Source of the DNA: an uncultured beta proteobacterium
GTDB taxonomy: Bacteria > Pseudomonadota > Gammaproteobacteria > Burkholderiales > Burkholderiaceae_C
Length of the DNA: 11,537 bases
Direction: 5' to 3'
Assembly: GCA_903914985.1 (NCBI GenBank)
Contig: CAIWRE010000165.1
Span: 1 to 11,537, forward strand
Below the pieces are notes generated by a model. That model was given only the letters and a program-made list of their open reading frames with translations, searched no databases and was not told the origin of the DNA. The position numbers were made by a program, and so were the translations under genes. Below, one piece after another: positions 1-7,456 of this stretch. Numbering within the stretch: the stretch's first letter is position 1; every line of letters begins with the position of its first letter.

Positions 1-1267
1 GAGCAGCCTGCGCTGGCTCGACAAGCTGCCCAAAATCCTGACCGAGGTGAGCAACACATTGCAGCTCACACTCACCGAGGACGTGGCCACAGTGGCCAGC
101 CAACTCAAAGGCGCACTGCAGCAACTGGCCCGCATGGCGCTGGACCTGGTGCACGCCACCACGATGGGCAAAGACGGCACGCTGCGCTTTGCCAACGGCG
201 TGTTGCCCGAGACGCTTACGGCGCCGGTGGCACAGATCCATGCGCAGGCCACGGGCCTGTCCAAGGCGCTGGAAGTGCTGGGCGCCGAAGTCAAAGCCCT
301 GGCCAAGGAAGACCCACCCCAAGCTCTGCAATGCGCGCAGCTCTATACCAAGCTGGGCGCTCTGGCACCGCGCCTGTCCGCCGTGGTGGGCACGTCCACC
401 CTGCTGCTGGAACATGGCGACCAACCGCTGGCCAAGTGGCTGCAGTGCGAGAGCGAGAGCGGCTACCTGAACATCAGCGCCCACGCCTGCCCCATCGTGC
501 CGGGCGATTTGCTGCGCCAGTTTTTGTGGAGCCAGGTGCGTGGCGCCATCATTACCTCGGCCTCGCTCACCAGCTGCGGCAGCTTTGACTACTTTTTGAA
601 CGAAGCAGGCCTGTCCAACAAGCCTTATGTCACCGCACTCGAAGTCTCCAGCCCGTTTGACTACACAGCCCAGGGCACGTTGACGGTGGTGCACACCCTG
701 GCCGAGCCCAAGAACGCCGAGGCCTACACCGCTGAAATGGTGGAATACCTGATGAAGGACCTGGCCGACGTGCAGCGCGGTGCCTTGGTGCTGTTCACCT
801 CGCGCGCGCAAATGCGCAGTGCGGTGGATGCGCTCCCGGGTGCGTTGCGCGAAAGCGTGTTGGTGCAAGGCAGCTTGTCCCGCATGCGGCTGTTGGCCAC
901 CCACATGGCGCGGGTGGAGGCGGGTTTTCCGTCGGTGCTGTTTGGCTTGCAATCTTTTGGCGAAGGCCTGGACTTGCCCGGCGCCTTGTGCGAGACCGTG
1001 TTCATCGCCAAGCTGCCTTTTGCGCCGCCCAGCGACCCGGTGGACGAAGCGCGCGCCGAGTGGCTCAAAAGCGTGGGGCGGGACCCCTTCAACGAGCTGG
1101 TGATTCCGGCCACCGGCATCAAGCTCTTGCAATGGACGGGCCGCGCGATTCGCACCGAAGAAGACCGGGCGCAAGTGATTTGCTACGACAAGCGCCTGAG
1201 CACCCAGGCCTATGGCCGGCGCATGCTCAGTGGTTTACCGCCCTACCGGCTGGAGCGGCGGGGCTGA
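1..1267 (+). CDS. dinG: ATP-dependent DNA helicase DinG, C-terminal part (5' end outside window)
   Basis: The reading frame is open from the left edge (in frame from base 2), so the GTG at 47 is internal and only about the last 420 residues are present. DinG is a superfamily 2 (XPD-like) 5'-3' helicase that unwinds DNA and R-loops and helps forks through transcription. Visible family signatures are the segment AIITSASLTSCGSFDYF (motif III-like), QSFGEGLDLPGALCE (motif V) and LLQWTGRAIRTEEDRAQV (motif VI, with the arginine finger region), followed by the characteristic ending YGRRMLSGLPPYRLERRG. Walker A, the DEAH box and the Fe-S cysteines, if present, lie outside the window. The stop codon TGA at 1265-1267 lies inside the 3' end of the convergent rrtA gene, giving a 41-base tail-to-tail overlap. 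The other option would be a YoaA-type paralogue, but the C-terminal motifs fit DinG well. Confidence 0.88.
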   Translation, partial: SSLRWLDKLPKILTEVSNTLQLTLTEDVATVASQLKGALQQLARMALDLVHATTMGKDGTLRFANGVLPETLTAPVAQIHAQATGLSKALEVLGAEVKALAKEDPPQALQCAQLYTKLGALAPRLSAVVGTSTLLLEHGDQPLAKWLQCESESGYLNISAHACPIVPGDLLRQFLWSQVRGAIITSASLTSCGSFDYFLNEAGLSNKPYVTALEVSSPFDYTAQGTLTVVHTLAEPKNAEAYTAEMVEYLMKDLADVQRGALVLFTSRAQMRSAVDALPGALRESVLVQGSLSRMRLLATHMARVEAGFPSVLFGLQSFGEGLDLPGALCETVFIAKLPFAPPSDPVDEARAEWLKSVGRDPFNELVIPATGIKLLQWTGRAIRTEEDRAQVICYDKRLSTQAYGRRMLSGLPPYRLERRG

Positions 1268-1892
1268 CTCTGCGCAGCAGATGGGCTGTGGCGTCCACCA
1301 GCGCTGCACAGGCCAAACCCACCACCAAGCCCGCAAGGTGCGCGCCACTCTCAACATACCAGCCCGGAGCACCGATCAGCGGAACCGGATCGTCGCCCCA
1401 GCCCAGCACATGGCGCACCAAGGGCTGCTCCAGGGCCATTTTCAGGCACAGGCCCAGCAGCACCCAAGCCCCGACCCAGCGGCGCGGCGTGTCCGTTTGA
1501 CGCACCAATGCCCAGCAGCCGATGGCCACCCCTGCGTGCAGCACGCCCGACAGCCCGCCGTAATGCGGCAAGCTTGTTGTGGCAGCAAGCGCTAATTGCA
1601 CCAGCGGCCACGCCAGCAGCCAGGCCAGCGTGTGGCGCAGCTTCACATCGGCGGCATGGCCCCAGGCGATAAGTGCTGCGCAGCCCATCAGATTGAACAG
1701 CAAGTGCATGCCACTCCAATGCACCCCGGCCGCTGTCCACAATCGCCAGGGCTGGGCACGCCAGAGACCGGGCTGGACGTCCAAGAAGTACATCTGCGGC
1801 GTATCACGCAAGCCCAACCACAGTGCGCTTGCCATCGCTGCCCACACCAGCACCAGGGCCATCCAGGACGACGGGAAGCGCGTGGGGTGCAT
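1227..1892 (-). CDS. rrtA: Rhombosortase (RrtA-like rhomboid intramembrane serine protease)
   Basis: A small polytopic membrane protein of 221 residues with at least five hydrophobic helices. Rhomboid hallmarks are visible: HLLFN (H63, N67; oxyanion-side motif of the second helix), the nucleophile motif GLSGVLHAG (S115) and the general-base histidine in AHLAG (H185). The compact size and the GLSGVLH context fit the rhombosortase branch, which is thought to cleave GlyGly-CTERM tails of exported proteins in the inner membrane. The gene directly upstream encodes a protease with exactly such a tail, which supports the assignment. Start choice: the frame extends to a GTG at 1925 (232 residues), overlapping the protease gene. 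I prefer the ATG at 1892, 8 bases after the protease stop codon. Neither start has a clear Shine-Dalgarno, which suggests translation coupled to the upstream gene. The last 41 bases overlap the dinG 3' end. A generic GlpG-type rhomboid is the alternative. Confidence 0.85.
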   Translation of the reverse strand: MHPTRFPSSWMALVLVWAAMASALWLGLRDTPQMYFLDVQPGLWRAQPWRLWTAAGVHWSGMHLLFNLMGCAALIAWGHAADVKLRHTLAWLLAWPLVQLALAATTSLPHYGGLSGVLHAGVAIGCWALVRQTDTPRRWVGAWVLLGLCLKMALEQPLVRHVLGWGDDPVPLIGAPGWYVESGAHLAGLVVGLACAALVDATAHLLRRVSPAAPAGRAVNH

Positions 1893-1900
1893 ATGCGATG

Positions 1901-3916
1901 TCAGTGCGATTTGCGCATGCGCCACAGCGCTACGCAGGCGAGCATCAGACCGGCCAGAAAGAGCCCGCTGGTGCCCCCGCCTCCTCCTGAGGACCCCGCC
2001 GGAGCGGCCGTCGACTCAACGGGCCCCTCAATACGTTGGTGCGTGGTCGCTGTCGCTCCTGTGCTATCGGTCACCTCCAACTGCAGGTCTACCGCACCGC
2101 CGGTCCCAACAAACTGCAAGGTGGCGGTGGACGAGGCGGTAGTGCCCTGAAATTCCGCATACTGCTGGCCACTGAGCAGGCTCCATTGGTAGTGCGCAAT
2201 CGATCTTTCACCGGAGGCCAAAGAGCCTGCGCCGCTGACAACGACGCGGCGCGCGGACTGCAAAGCGGCAGTGTCCACGTCGATCACGGCGCGCGGTGCA
2301 GGAAGCACCCATGCCACCGCAGCGGCGGCGTCCAGCATCCCGGCACCGCAAGTGCTGGTAGTGCAGTGACACTCGTACTGCTCAAAAGCGTTGGGCGCGT
2401 GACATTGCGCCACATCACTGCCATTCACCGCCGCTGGAAATGGCCGTGCACTGCCCTGAAGTGCAGCCCGTATGGCCGCGGGTGTCAGGGTGGGATTGAT
2501 GGACAGCATCAAGCCCACGGTGCCACTGACCTGCGGCGCAGAAAAACTGGTGCCCAAAGAGTAATTGAAACTGTCGGTGTAGATGGAAGCCCCAGGCGTC
2601 GTCGCGCCTGCATTGCTGGTCGTCATGATGGGATACAGGCAAGGCTCGCTGCCACCGATGTTCACGCAGTTGCCGCCAGGCGCGGCAATGGCTACCTCCG
2701 GCCCCAGGCTTGAGAACCCCACTTTGGTGCCGGTGTGGCGCAGCCCGGCCACGGCCAGGGCGCCGGGGCAATTGCCGGGGGCATCCGTCGACAGGCCGGC
2801 CTCGTTTCCGGCAGAGACCACCACCGTCACGCCCGCCGCCGTCAATTCCTGCAGTGCTTCGGTATAGGCTTGGCTGCAAGCGGTGCTGCTGCCCAGGCTG
2901 AGATTGATGACTTTTGCCGGATGGGCATTGGTCACCGAGACTCCGCTGCCCACATCGCTGGTCAGGCCCGCCGCCCAGCGCATGGCGGCAATGATGTCCG
3001 CGTCGTAACCGCCGCAGGCACCCAGGACCCGCACGGGCAACACCATGATGTCGCGCCCTGTGCCGGCAATACCCAGCCCGTTGTGCGTCGCCGCACCCAC
3101 AATGCCCGCCACCTGCGTGCCATGCCAACTGCTGGTGTCCGCGACCGAACCCAGACCGCACTGGTTGGCGACCATGAAGTCGCCCGGATCGCTGGCGTCG
3201 GGGTCGCGGCCGTCGCCGTCGTTGGACCCACTAGCGTCCCACAAAAAGTCATATCCGTCGTACAGCTTGCCCGCCAAATCCGGATGGTCTTTGCGAATAC
3301 CGGTGTCCAGCACGGCCACCGTCACCGTGGGAGACCCCGTGCTCAGGTTCCAGGCACCGAGGGCGTTGATGGCCGACACCATGGTGCTGTCGGGCGCACG
3401 CAGATACCACTGACCCACGGTGGGCGTGATCACCGTCTGGTCCGGCCCGAAATACGGATCGTTGGGTGCCGCATGCAGGTAACGCCGCTCATCCACGGTC
3501 GCCCATTCCACATCGGGCATCGCCGCGAGTTGGCGCGCCAGCTGGGAGGACGAAATACCCGTGCCCCGGATTTGCTGGGTCTGCGGCCCGAGAACCCGCC
3601 CGTCGGACAGCGGCACCCGGGTGCGCGACGAGAGTATGGCTGCATGCTGGGGCGCCCTCTGCACAGGCAGGCCGCTGCGCCCGGCCAAAGCCTGGCGCAA
3701 GCTGCTGTTTGCGCGGTATTTGACAATCACGCGGGCGTTGGACGGGTCTTCGGCCACGAAGCGGGCCTTGTGGACCGGCCCGCGCTCGCCGGAGGCGTCC
3801 AGACTGTTGGCCGACATGGCAAGGCAGGCAGTCGCCATGGCGGCCAGCCAGCGCGCAAGAATCAGAGAGGTGTTGGAACGGGCCCCATCGCGGGTCAGCC
3901 GTTTGAAGATTCGCAT
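1901..3916 (-). CDS. Secreted S8 (subtilisin-like) serine protease with GlyGly-CTERM sorting tail
   Basis: A 671-residue precursor. A basic N-terminus and a hydrophobic stretch (about residues 16-36, LILARWLAAMATACLAM) form a Sec signal peptide. Residues about 60-147 resemble an inhibitor I9-type propeptide, containing ARVIVKY and MPDVEWATVDERRYLHA. The catalytic domain (about 165-535) carries the triad: D204 in AVLDTG, H265 in SSWHGTQVAG and S457 in GTSFSAPQ, with oxyanion N371 in VSAGNEAG. Several extra cysteines (253, 301, 347, 383, 417, 426, 505, 516, 518, 523) suggest disulfides and action outside the cytoplasm. A beta-rich, PKD-like domain follows (about 541-630). The end is a Gly-rich stretch, one hydrophobic helix and a basic tip. 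The frame stays open upstream to 4189, but the signal peptide fixes the start at the ATG at 3916, with a weak AGGGA four bases upstream. It is the first gene of an operon with rrtA. The natural substrate cannot be told. Confidence 0.9.
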   Translation of the reverse strand: MRIFKRLTRDGARSNTSLILARWLAAMATACLAMSANSLDASGERGPVHKARFVAEDPSNARVIVKYRANSSLRQALAGRSGLPVQRAPQHAAILSSRTRVPLSDGRVLGPQTQQIRGTGISSSQLARQLAAMPDVEWATVDERRYLHAAPNDPYFGPDQTVITPTVGQWYLRAPDSTMVSAINALGAWNLSTGSPTVTVAVLDTGIRKDHPDLAGKLYDGYDFLWDASGSNDGDGRDPDASDPGDFMVANQCGLGSVADTSSWHGTQVAGIVGAATHNGLGIAGTGRDIMVLPVRVLGACGGYDADIIAAMRWAAGLTSDVGSGVSVTNAHPAKVINLSLGSSTACSQAYTEALQELTAAGVTVVVSAGNEAGLSTDAPGNCPGALAVAGLRHTGTKVGFSSLGPEVAIAAPGGNCVNIGGSEPCLYPIMTTSNAGATTPGASIYTDSFNYSLGTSFSAPQVSGTVGLMLSINPTLTPAAIRAALQGSARPFPAAVNGSDVAQCHAPNAFEQYECHCTTSTCGAGMLDAAAAVAWVLPAPRAVIDVDTAALQSARRVVVSGAGSLASGERSIAHYQWSLLSGQQYAEFQGTTASSTATLQFVGTGGAVDLQLEVTDSTGATATTHQRIEGPVESTAAPAGSSGGGGGTSGLFLAGLMLACVALWRMRKSH
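1904..1996 (-). other. GlyGly-CTERM sorting signal (coding segment of the S8 protease)
   Basis: Residues 641-671 of the protease have the three-part layout of a GlyGly-CTERM tail. First comes a Ser/Gly stretch (GSSGGGGGTSG), then a single hydrophobic helix (LFLAGLMLACVALW), then a short basic end (RMRKSH). This layout is known to mark exported proteins for cleavage by rhombosortase within or near the Gly-rich region. That the neighbouring RrtA cleaves it is inferred from adjacency. Confidence 0.88.
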
Positions 3917-4059
3917 CGCATCCCTGTAGCCAAATGTAAGTGCGGAAGCGGAACAAGCGCCCCCTGAGTGGTCCAATGTAAGCGATCGGGCAGCGCGATA
4001 CGGGCGCCGCCCATCCTCCACAATGGAGACTGGCTCCGTTACCCAGGAAAATCTGCCAC
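3917..4059. promoter_or_regulatory. Divergent intergenic region between S8 protease and Fe-S protein genes
   Basis: These 143 bases separate two outward-facing genes and must hold both start regions. A short imperfect direct repeat is visible on the + strand: CCAAATGTAAG at 3930-3940 and CCAATGTAAG at 3973-3982, about 43 bases apart. A small inverted repeat, CTCCA-CAA-TGGAG, lies at 4016-4028. A Shine-Dalgarno-like AGGAAA at 4045-4050 sits nine bases before the ATG at 4060. I could not identify a convincing -35/-10 pair on either strand. Calling the repeats operators would be speculation. Confidence 0.35.
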
Positions 4060-4785
4060 ATGCCAATGCTCCACCCCGCCCATGCCGCCATCTCCCAGGC
4101 GCTTGCCCCGCTTGGTCTGTCTGTGCGCGGCGGATTTCACACGGACAGTGCCGACGCCCTGCCCCCGCTACCCAAAGGCCAAGCCGCATCTACCGTGTTG
4201 CTGGTGGGCAATGCAGGCCCGCACATGTGGAAAGCATTTTCCAGTTCTGCCCACGCCCAAGACGGCGCGCCCCATCCGCTCAACCGTTGGACCCGCCAGC
4301 ATCTGGACGCCATTGCCAACACAGTCGGCGGCATGGCGCTGTACCCTTTTGACGCCACTCCGACCTGGCCCTTTCAGCAGTGGGCGGCGCGCTGCGAGCC
4401 GGTGCACCCCTCGCCGCTGGGTTTGTTCATCCACCCGGAATACGGTCTGTGGCACGCCTACCGTGCGGCCATCGTGCTCGCTGAGCCCATAGACCTGCCC
4501 GCACCCCCAATCACCGCCAGTCCCTGCCAAACCTGCACTGATCGACCCTGCCTGAGCCGCTGCCCGGTAGGCGCTTTCAGCGCCAGCAGCTACGACGTAC
4601 CCACCTGCGCCCGCCATCTGCAAAGCCCGGCCGGTGCCGATTGCCTGCAAGGCGGCTGCCTGGCGCGGCGCGCCTGCCCAGTGGGCGCTGACTACCAGCA
4701 GTTGCCCGCGCAAAACGCCTTCCACATGCGCGCGTTCTTGAAAGCCGTGACGGCCACAAGCGGCTTGCTAGACTCGACAGGATGA
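4060..4785 (+). CDS. Two-cluster 4Fe-4S (ferredoxin-like, QueG-related) protein
   Basis: A 241-residue, probably cytoplasmic protein of unknown role. Eight cysteines cluster in the C-terminal third: C156, C159, C164 and C168 (CQTCTDRPCLSRCP), C183, then C195, C200 and C206 (CLQGGCLARRACP). That is enough for two [4Fe-4S] clusters. The preceding segment LGLFIHPEYGLWHAYRAA resembles the region before the ferredoxin domain in epoxyqueuosine reductase (QueG) and related corrinoid/Fe-S reductases. The protein is shorter than QueG as I know it (roughly 350-380 residues), has no C-terminal HEAT-like part and has non-standard cysteine spacing, so I do not call it queG. The ATG at 4060 has AGGAAA nine bases upstream; a second ATG at 4066 is less well placed. 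Its TGA overlaps the mutS start codon (ATGA, 4782-4785), pointing to co-transcription and coupled translation with mutS. An electron-transfer or reductase role is an inference from the clusters. Confidence 0.8.
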   Translation: MPMLHPAHAAISQALAPLGLSVRGGFHTDSADALPPLPKGQAASTVLLVGNAGPHMWKAFSSSAHAQDGAPHPLNRWTRQHLDAIANTVGGMALYPFDATPTWPFQQWAARCEPVHPSPLGLFIHPEYGLWHAYRAAIVLAEPIDLPAPPITASPCQTCTDRPCLSRCPVGAFSASSYDVPTCARHLQSPAGADCLQGGCLARRACPVGADYQQLPAQNAFHMRAFLKAVTATSGLLDSTG

Positions 4786-7406
4786 CCGACGCCGCGCAGC
4801 AACACACTCCCATGATGGCCCAGTACCTGGGCTTGAAGGCGGACCATCCGGACACCTTGTTGTTCTACCGCATGGGCGACTTTTACGAGATGTTTTTCGG
4901 CGATGCCGAAAAAGCCGCGCGCTTGCTGGACATCACCCTCACCCACCGCGGCACCAGCGCAGGGCAACCGATCCCGATGGCGGGCGTGCCCTTTCATGCG
5001 ATGGAAGGCTATCTGGCCAAGCTGATCCGCCAAGGCGAATCGGTTGCGATTTGTGAGCAAGTAGGCGAAGTCGGTGGCAAAGGCCCGGTGGAGCGCAAAG
5101 TGGTGCGGGTGGTCACGCCAGGCACGCTGACCGACGCGGAGCTGCTGAGTGAGAAATCCGAGTCGCTTTTAATGGCCGTGCACCAGGGTGGGCGCAACCA
5201 CTGCGGTTTGGCTTGGCTCAGCGTCACGCAAGGCGTGGTGCACCTGGGCGAATGCACATCTGAAGAGGTGGCCGACTGGGTAGCGCGCCTGGCACCCAGC
5301 GAGCTCATTTACAGCGCGGGCGTGACCAACGCCTTTGAGGACCGGCTCAAGCGCCTGCGCTTTGGCAGCAGCCTGTCGCTCACCACGCGCCCGCAGTGGC
5401 AGTTTGACAGCGGCCTGGGCGAGCGCAAACTGCAAGAGGTCTTGCAAGCCGCCACTCTCGCCAGTTGGAACGCCCAGGACCTGCCGCTGGCCCACGCCGC
5501 AGCGGGCGCCTTGCTGGGCTATGCGGAACACACCCAAGGCCGCGCGCTGGTGCACCTGAGCGGCCTGGAGGTGCAGCGCAATGGTGAGTTGATCGACCTG
5601 CCGCCCACCACCCGGCGCAATCTGGAGCTCACCCACACCCTGCGCGGCGAAGAGTCGCCCACTTTGTTTTCTTTGCTCGACACTTGCATGACCGCCATGG
5701 GCAGCCGCCAGCTCAAGAGCTGGCTCTTGCAACCCCGGCGCGACCGGCAGCAAGCCAAAGAGCGCTTGCAGGCTTTGGCCCTACTGCGCGCCGACACGCG
5801 GCAGCACGGCACGCTGGCCGATGCGCTGCGCGGCCAGATCAAGGGCAGCGCGGACGTGGAACGCATCACCGCGCGCCTGAGCCTGCGCCAGGTGCGCCCG
5901 CGCGAGCTGGTGGGGCTGGTGCAAACCTTGGCGCGCAGCGCGGCGCTGGCGCAGTGGCTGCACGATCTTCAGAATGGTGCCGCCGCAGGATCGCTGTTGG
6001 ATCGCATCGCCGCTGAATTGGTGCCGCCTGCCGACTGCGCCACCTTGCTACAGCGCGCGATTGCACCCGAACCCGCTGCCATGGTGCGCGATGGCGGTGT
6101 GATTGCCAGCGGTTTTGATGCCGAGCTGGACGAGCTGCGCGCCATACAAACCAACTGCGACAGCTTTTTGCTCGACCTGGAAACCCGCGAGCGCGAACGC
6201 ACCGGCATTGCCAATTTGCGCGTGCAGTTCAACAAGGTGCACGGCTTCTATATTGAAGTGACCCAAGGCCAGGCCGCCAAAGTGCCGGACGACTACCGCC
6301 GTCGCCAAACCCTGAAAAACGCCGAACGCTTCATCACCCCCGAGCTGAAAGCCTTTGAGGACAAAGCCCTCAGCGCCCAAGAGCGGGCCTTGGCGCGAGA
6401 GAAATGGTTGTTTGAGCAAGTGCTCGATGCCCTGCAGGCCTATGTGCCCCCGCTCACCCGTTTGGCGCGCGCTCTGGCCAGTCTGGATGCGCTGTGCGCG
6501 CTGGCCGAGCGTTCGCTCACTTTGGCTTGGTGTGCGCCGCAGTTTGTCGAGCACCCATGCATTGAAATTTCCCAAGGCCGCCACCCGGTGGTGCAGGCGC
6601 GCCTGGCCGAGCAAAGCAATGGCAACTTCATTGCCAACGACACCCAACTGGGGCCCAAACAACGCCTGCAAGTGATTACCGGCCCCAATATGGGCGGTAA
6701 GTCCACCTATATGCGCCAGGTGGCGCTGATCGTGCTGCTGGCCAGCATCGGCTCCTACGTGCCAGCCAGCGCCTGCCGCCTGGGACCCATCGACGCCATC
6801 CACACCCGCATTGGCGCGGCAGATGACCTGGCCAACGCCCAGTCCACCTTCATGCTGGAGATGGTGGAAGCCGCGCAGATTTTGCACACTGCCACACCGC
6901 AATCGCTCGTGCTGATGGACGAAATCGGGCGCGGCACCTCCACCTTTGACGGCTTGGCTCTGGCCAGTGCCATTGCCACGCAGTTGCACGACAAAACCCA
7001 GGCCTTTTGCCTGTTTGCCACGCATTACTTTGAGCTCACCGAGTTTCCTGTCAGCCACCATAGCGCGGTCAACGTGCACGTGAGCGCCGCCGAGTCCGGC
7101 CGCGACATTGTGTTTTTGCACGCGATTGAGCCAGGCCCTGCCAGCCGCAGCTATGGGGTGCAGGTGGCGCGTTTGGCAGGCATGCCGGCCGCCGTGCTGA
7201 ACCAGGCCCGCCGCACGCTGGACGCACTGGAGGCGCAGTCGAGTGCTTCGCGCTCGCAAGTGGATTTGTTTGCAGCCCCGCCCGCAGAGACTGTGGCGGC
7301 GCCCAGTGCGGTGGAGGCGGCAGTGGCCGCCCTCAACCCCGACGCCATGAGCCCGCGCGAGGCCATGGAGGCGATTTATCAGCTCAAGGCGATCAGCGGC
7401 AAATAG
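4782..7406 (+). CDS. mutS: DNA mismatch repair protein MutS
   Basis: A full-length 874-residue MutS, slightly longer than the E. coli protein (853). MutS dimers recognise mismatches and small loops and, with ATP, recruit MutL. The N-terminus HTPMMAQYLGLKADHPD aligns with the family start. The mismatch-wedging motif GDFYE is at 32-36 (F34, E36). Connector, lever and clamp domains follow (about 125-570), with the clamp-region sequence FNKVHGFYIEVT. The ATPase domain has Walker A GPNMGGKST (634-642) and Walker B LVLMDEIGRGTSTFDG (D713, E714), followed by the signature ATHYFELTE. A beta-clamp-binding motif QVDLF sits at 826-830 in the flexible linker, before the C-terminal SPREAMEAIYQLK tetramerisation helices. 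The start codon overlaps the stop of the Fe-S gene; ACAGG directly abuts the ATG, so initiation probably depends on coupling. No key residue is missing. Confidence 0.98.
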   Translation: MTDAAQQHTPMMAQYLGLKADHPDTLLFYRMGDFYEMFFGDAEKAARLLDITLTHRGTSAGQPIPMAGVPFHAMEGYLAKLIRQGESVAICEQVGEVGGKGPVERKVVRVVTPGTLTDAELLSEKSESLLMAVHQGGRNHCGLAWLSVTQGVVHLGECTSEEVADWVARLAPSELIYSAGVTNAFEDRLKRLRFGSSLSLTTRPQWQFDSGLGERKLQEVLQAATLASWNAQDLPLAHAAAGALLGYAEHTQGRALVHLSGLEVQRNGELIDLPPTTRRNLELTHTLRGEESPTLFSLLDTCMTAMGSRQLKSWLLQPRRDRQQAKERLQALALLRADTRQHGTLADALRGQIKGSADVERITARLSLRQVRPRELVGLVQTLARSAALAQWLHDLQNGAAAGSLLDRIAAELVPPADCATLLQRAIAPEPAAMVRDGGVIASGFDAELDELRAIQTNCDSFLLDLETRERERTGIANLRVQFNKVHGFYIEVTQGQAAKVPDDYRRRQTLKNAERFITPELKAFEDKALSAQERALAREKWLFEQVLDALQAYVPPLTRLARALASLDALCALAERSLTLAWCAPQFVEHPCIEISQGRHPVVQARLAEQSNGNFIANDTQLGPKQRLQVITGPNMGGKSTYMRQVALIVLLASIGSYVPASACRLGPIDAIHTRIGAADDLANAQSTFMLEMVEAAQILHTATPQSLVLMDEIGRGTSTFDGLALASAIATQLHDKTQAFCLFATHYFELTEFPVSHHSAVNVHVSAAESGRDIVFLHAIEPGPASRSYGVQVARLAGMPAAVLNQARRTLDALEAQSSASRSQVDLFAAPPAETVAAPSAVEAAVAALNPDAMSPREAMEAIYQLKAISGK

Positions 7407-7421
7407 TTGACGGCCTGCGAA

Positions 7422-7456
7422 CGGGCCCTGAACAGGTCAGGGCTTCCCGGCCTTTT
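7422..7456 (+). terminator. Possible terminator hairpin after mutS
   Basis: A perfect 7-base inverted repeat, GCCCTGA (7425-7431) and TCAGGGC (7437-7443), with a 5-base loop, can be extended by two G-T pairs. A TTTT run follows only nine bases after the stem, so it is not a textbook intrinsic terminator for mutS. The right arm contains the stop codon of the convergent gene (7437-7439). No T-run follows the hairpin on the minus strand. Confidence 0.35.

Noticed and set aside
1893..1925. GTG start for rhombosortase giving 11 more residues
   Set aside because: Possible, but it overlaps the protease gene, has no ribosome binding site and adds a polar stretch before the first helix. The ATG at 1892 is simpler.
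2735..3967. 410-codon open frame on the + strand opposite the S8 protease
   Set aside because: It is a shadow of the high-GC protease gene: composition is Arg/Gly/Ala/His-rich, it has no recognisable motif, and the opposite strand carries an intact catalytic triad.
3917..4189. 91-residue N-terminal extension of the S8 protease
   Set aside because: It would overlap the divergent Fe-S gene and bury the signal peptide internally. The sequence is low-quality Arg/Gly-rich.
4060..4785. Calling the Fe-S protein queG
   Set aside because: Length, missing C-terminal part and cysteine spacing do not fit a true epoxyqueuosine reductase.
6048..7259. 403-codon open frame on the minus strand inside mutS
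   Set aside because: It lies wholly within the conserved MutS ATPase region and has no coherent domain; it is a by-product of GC-rich codon use.
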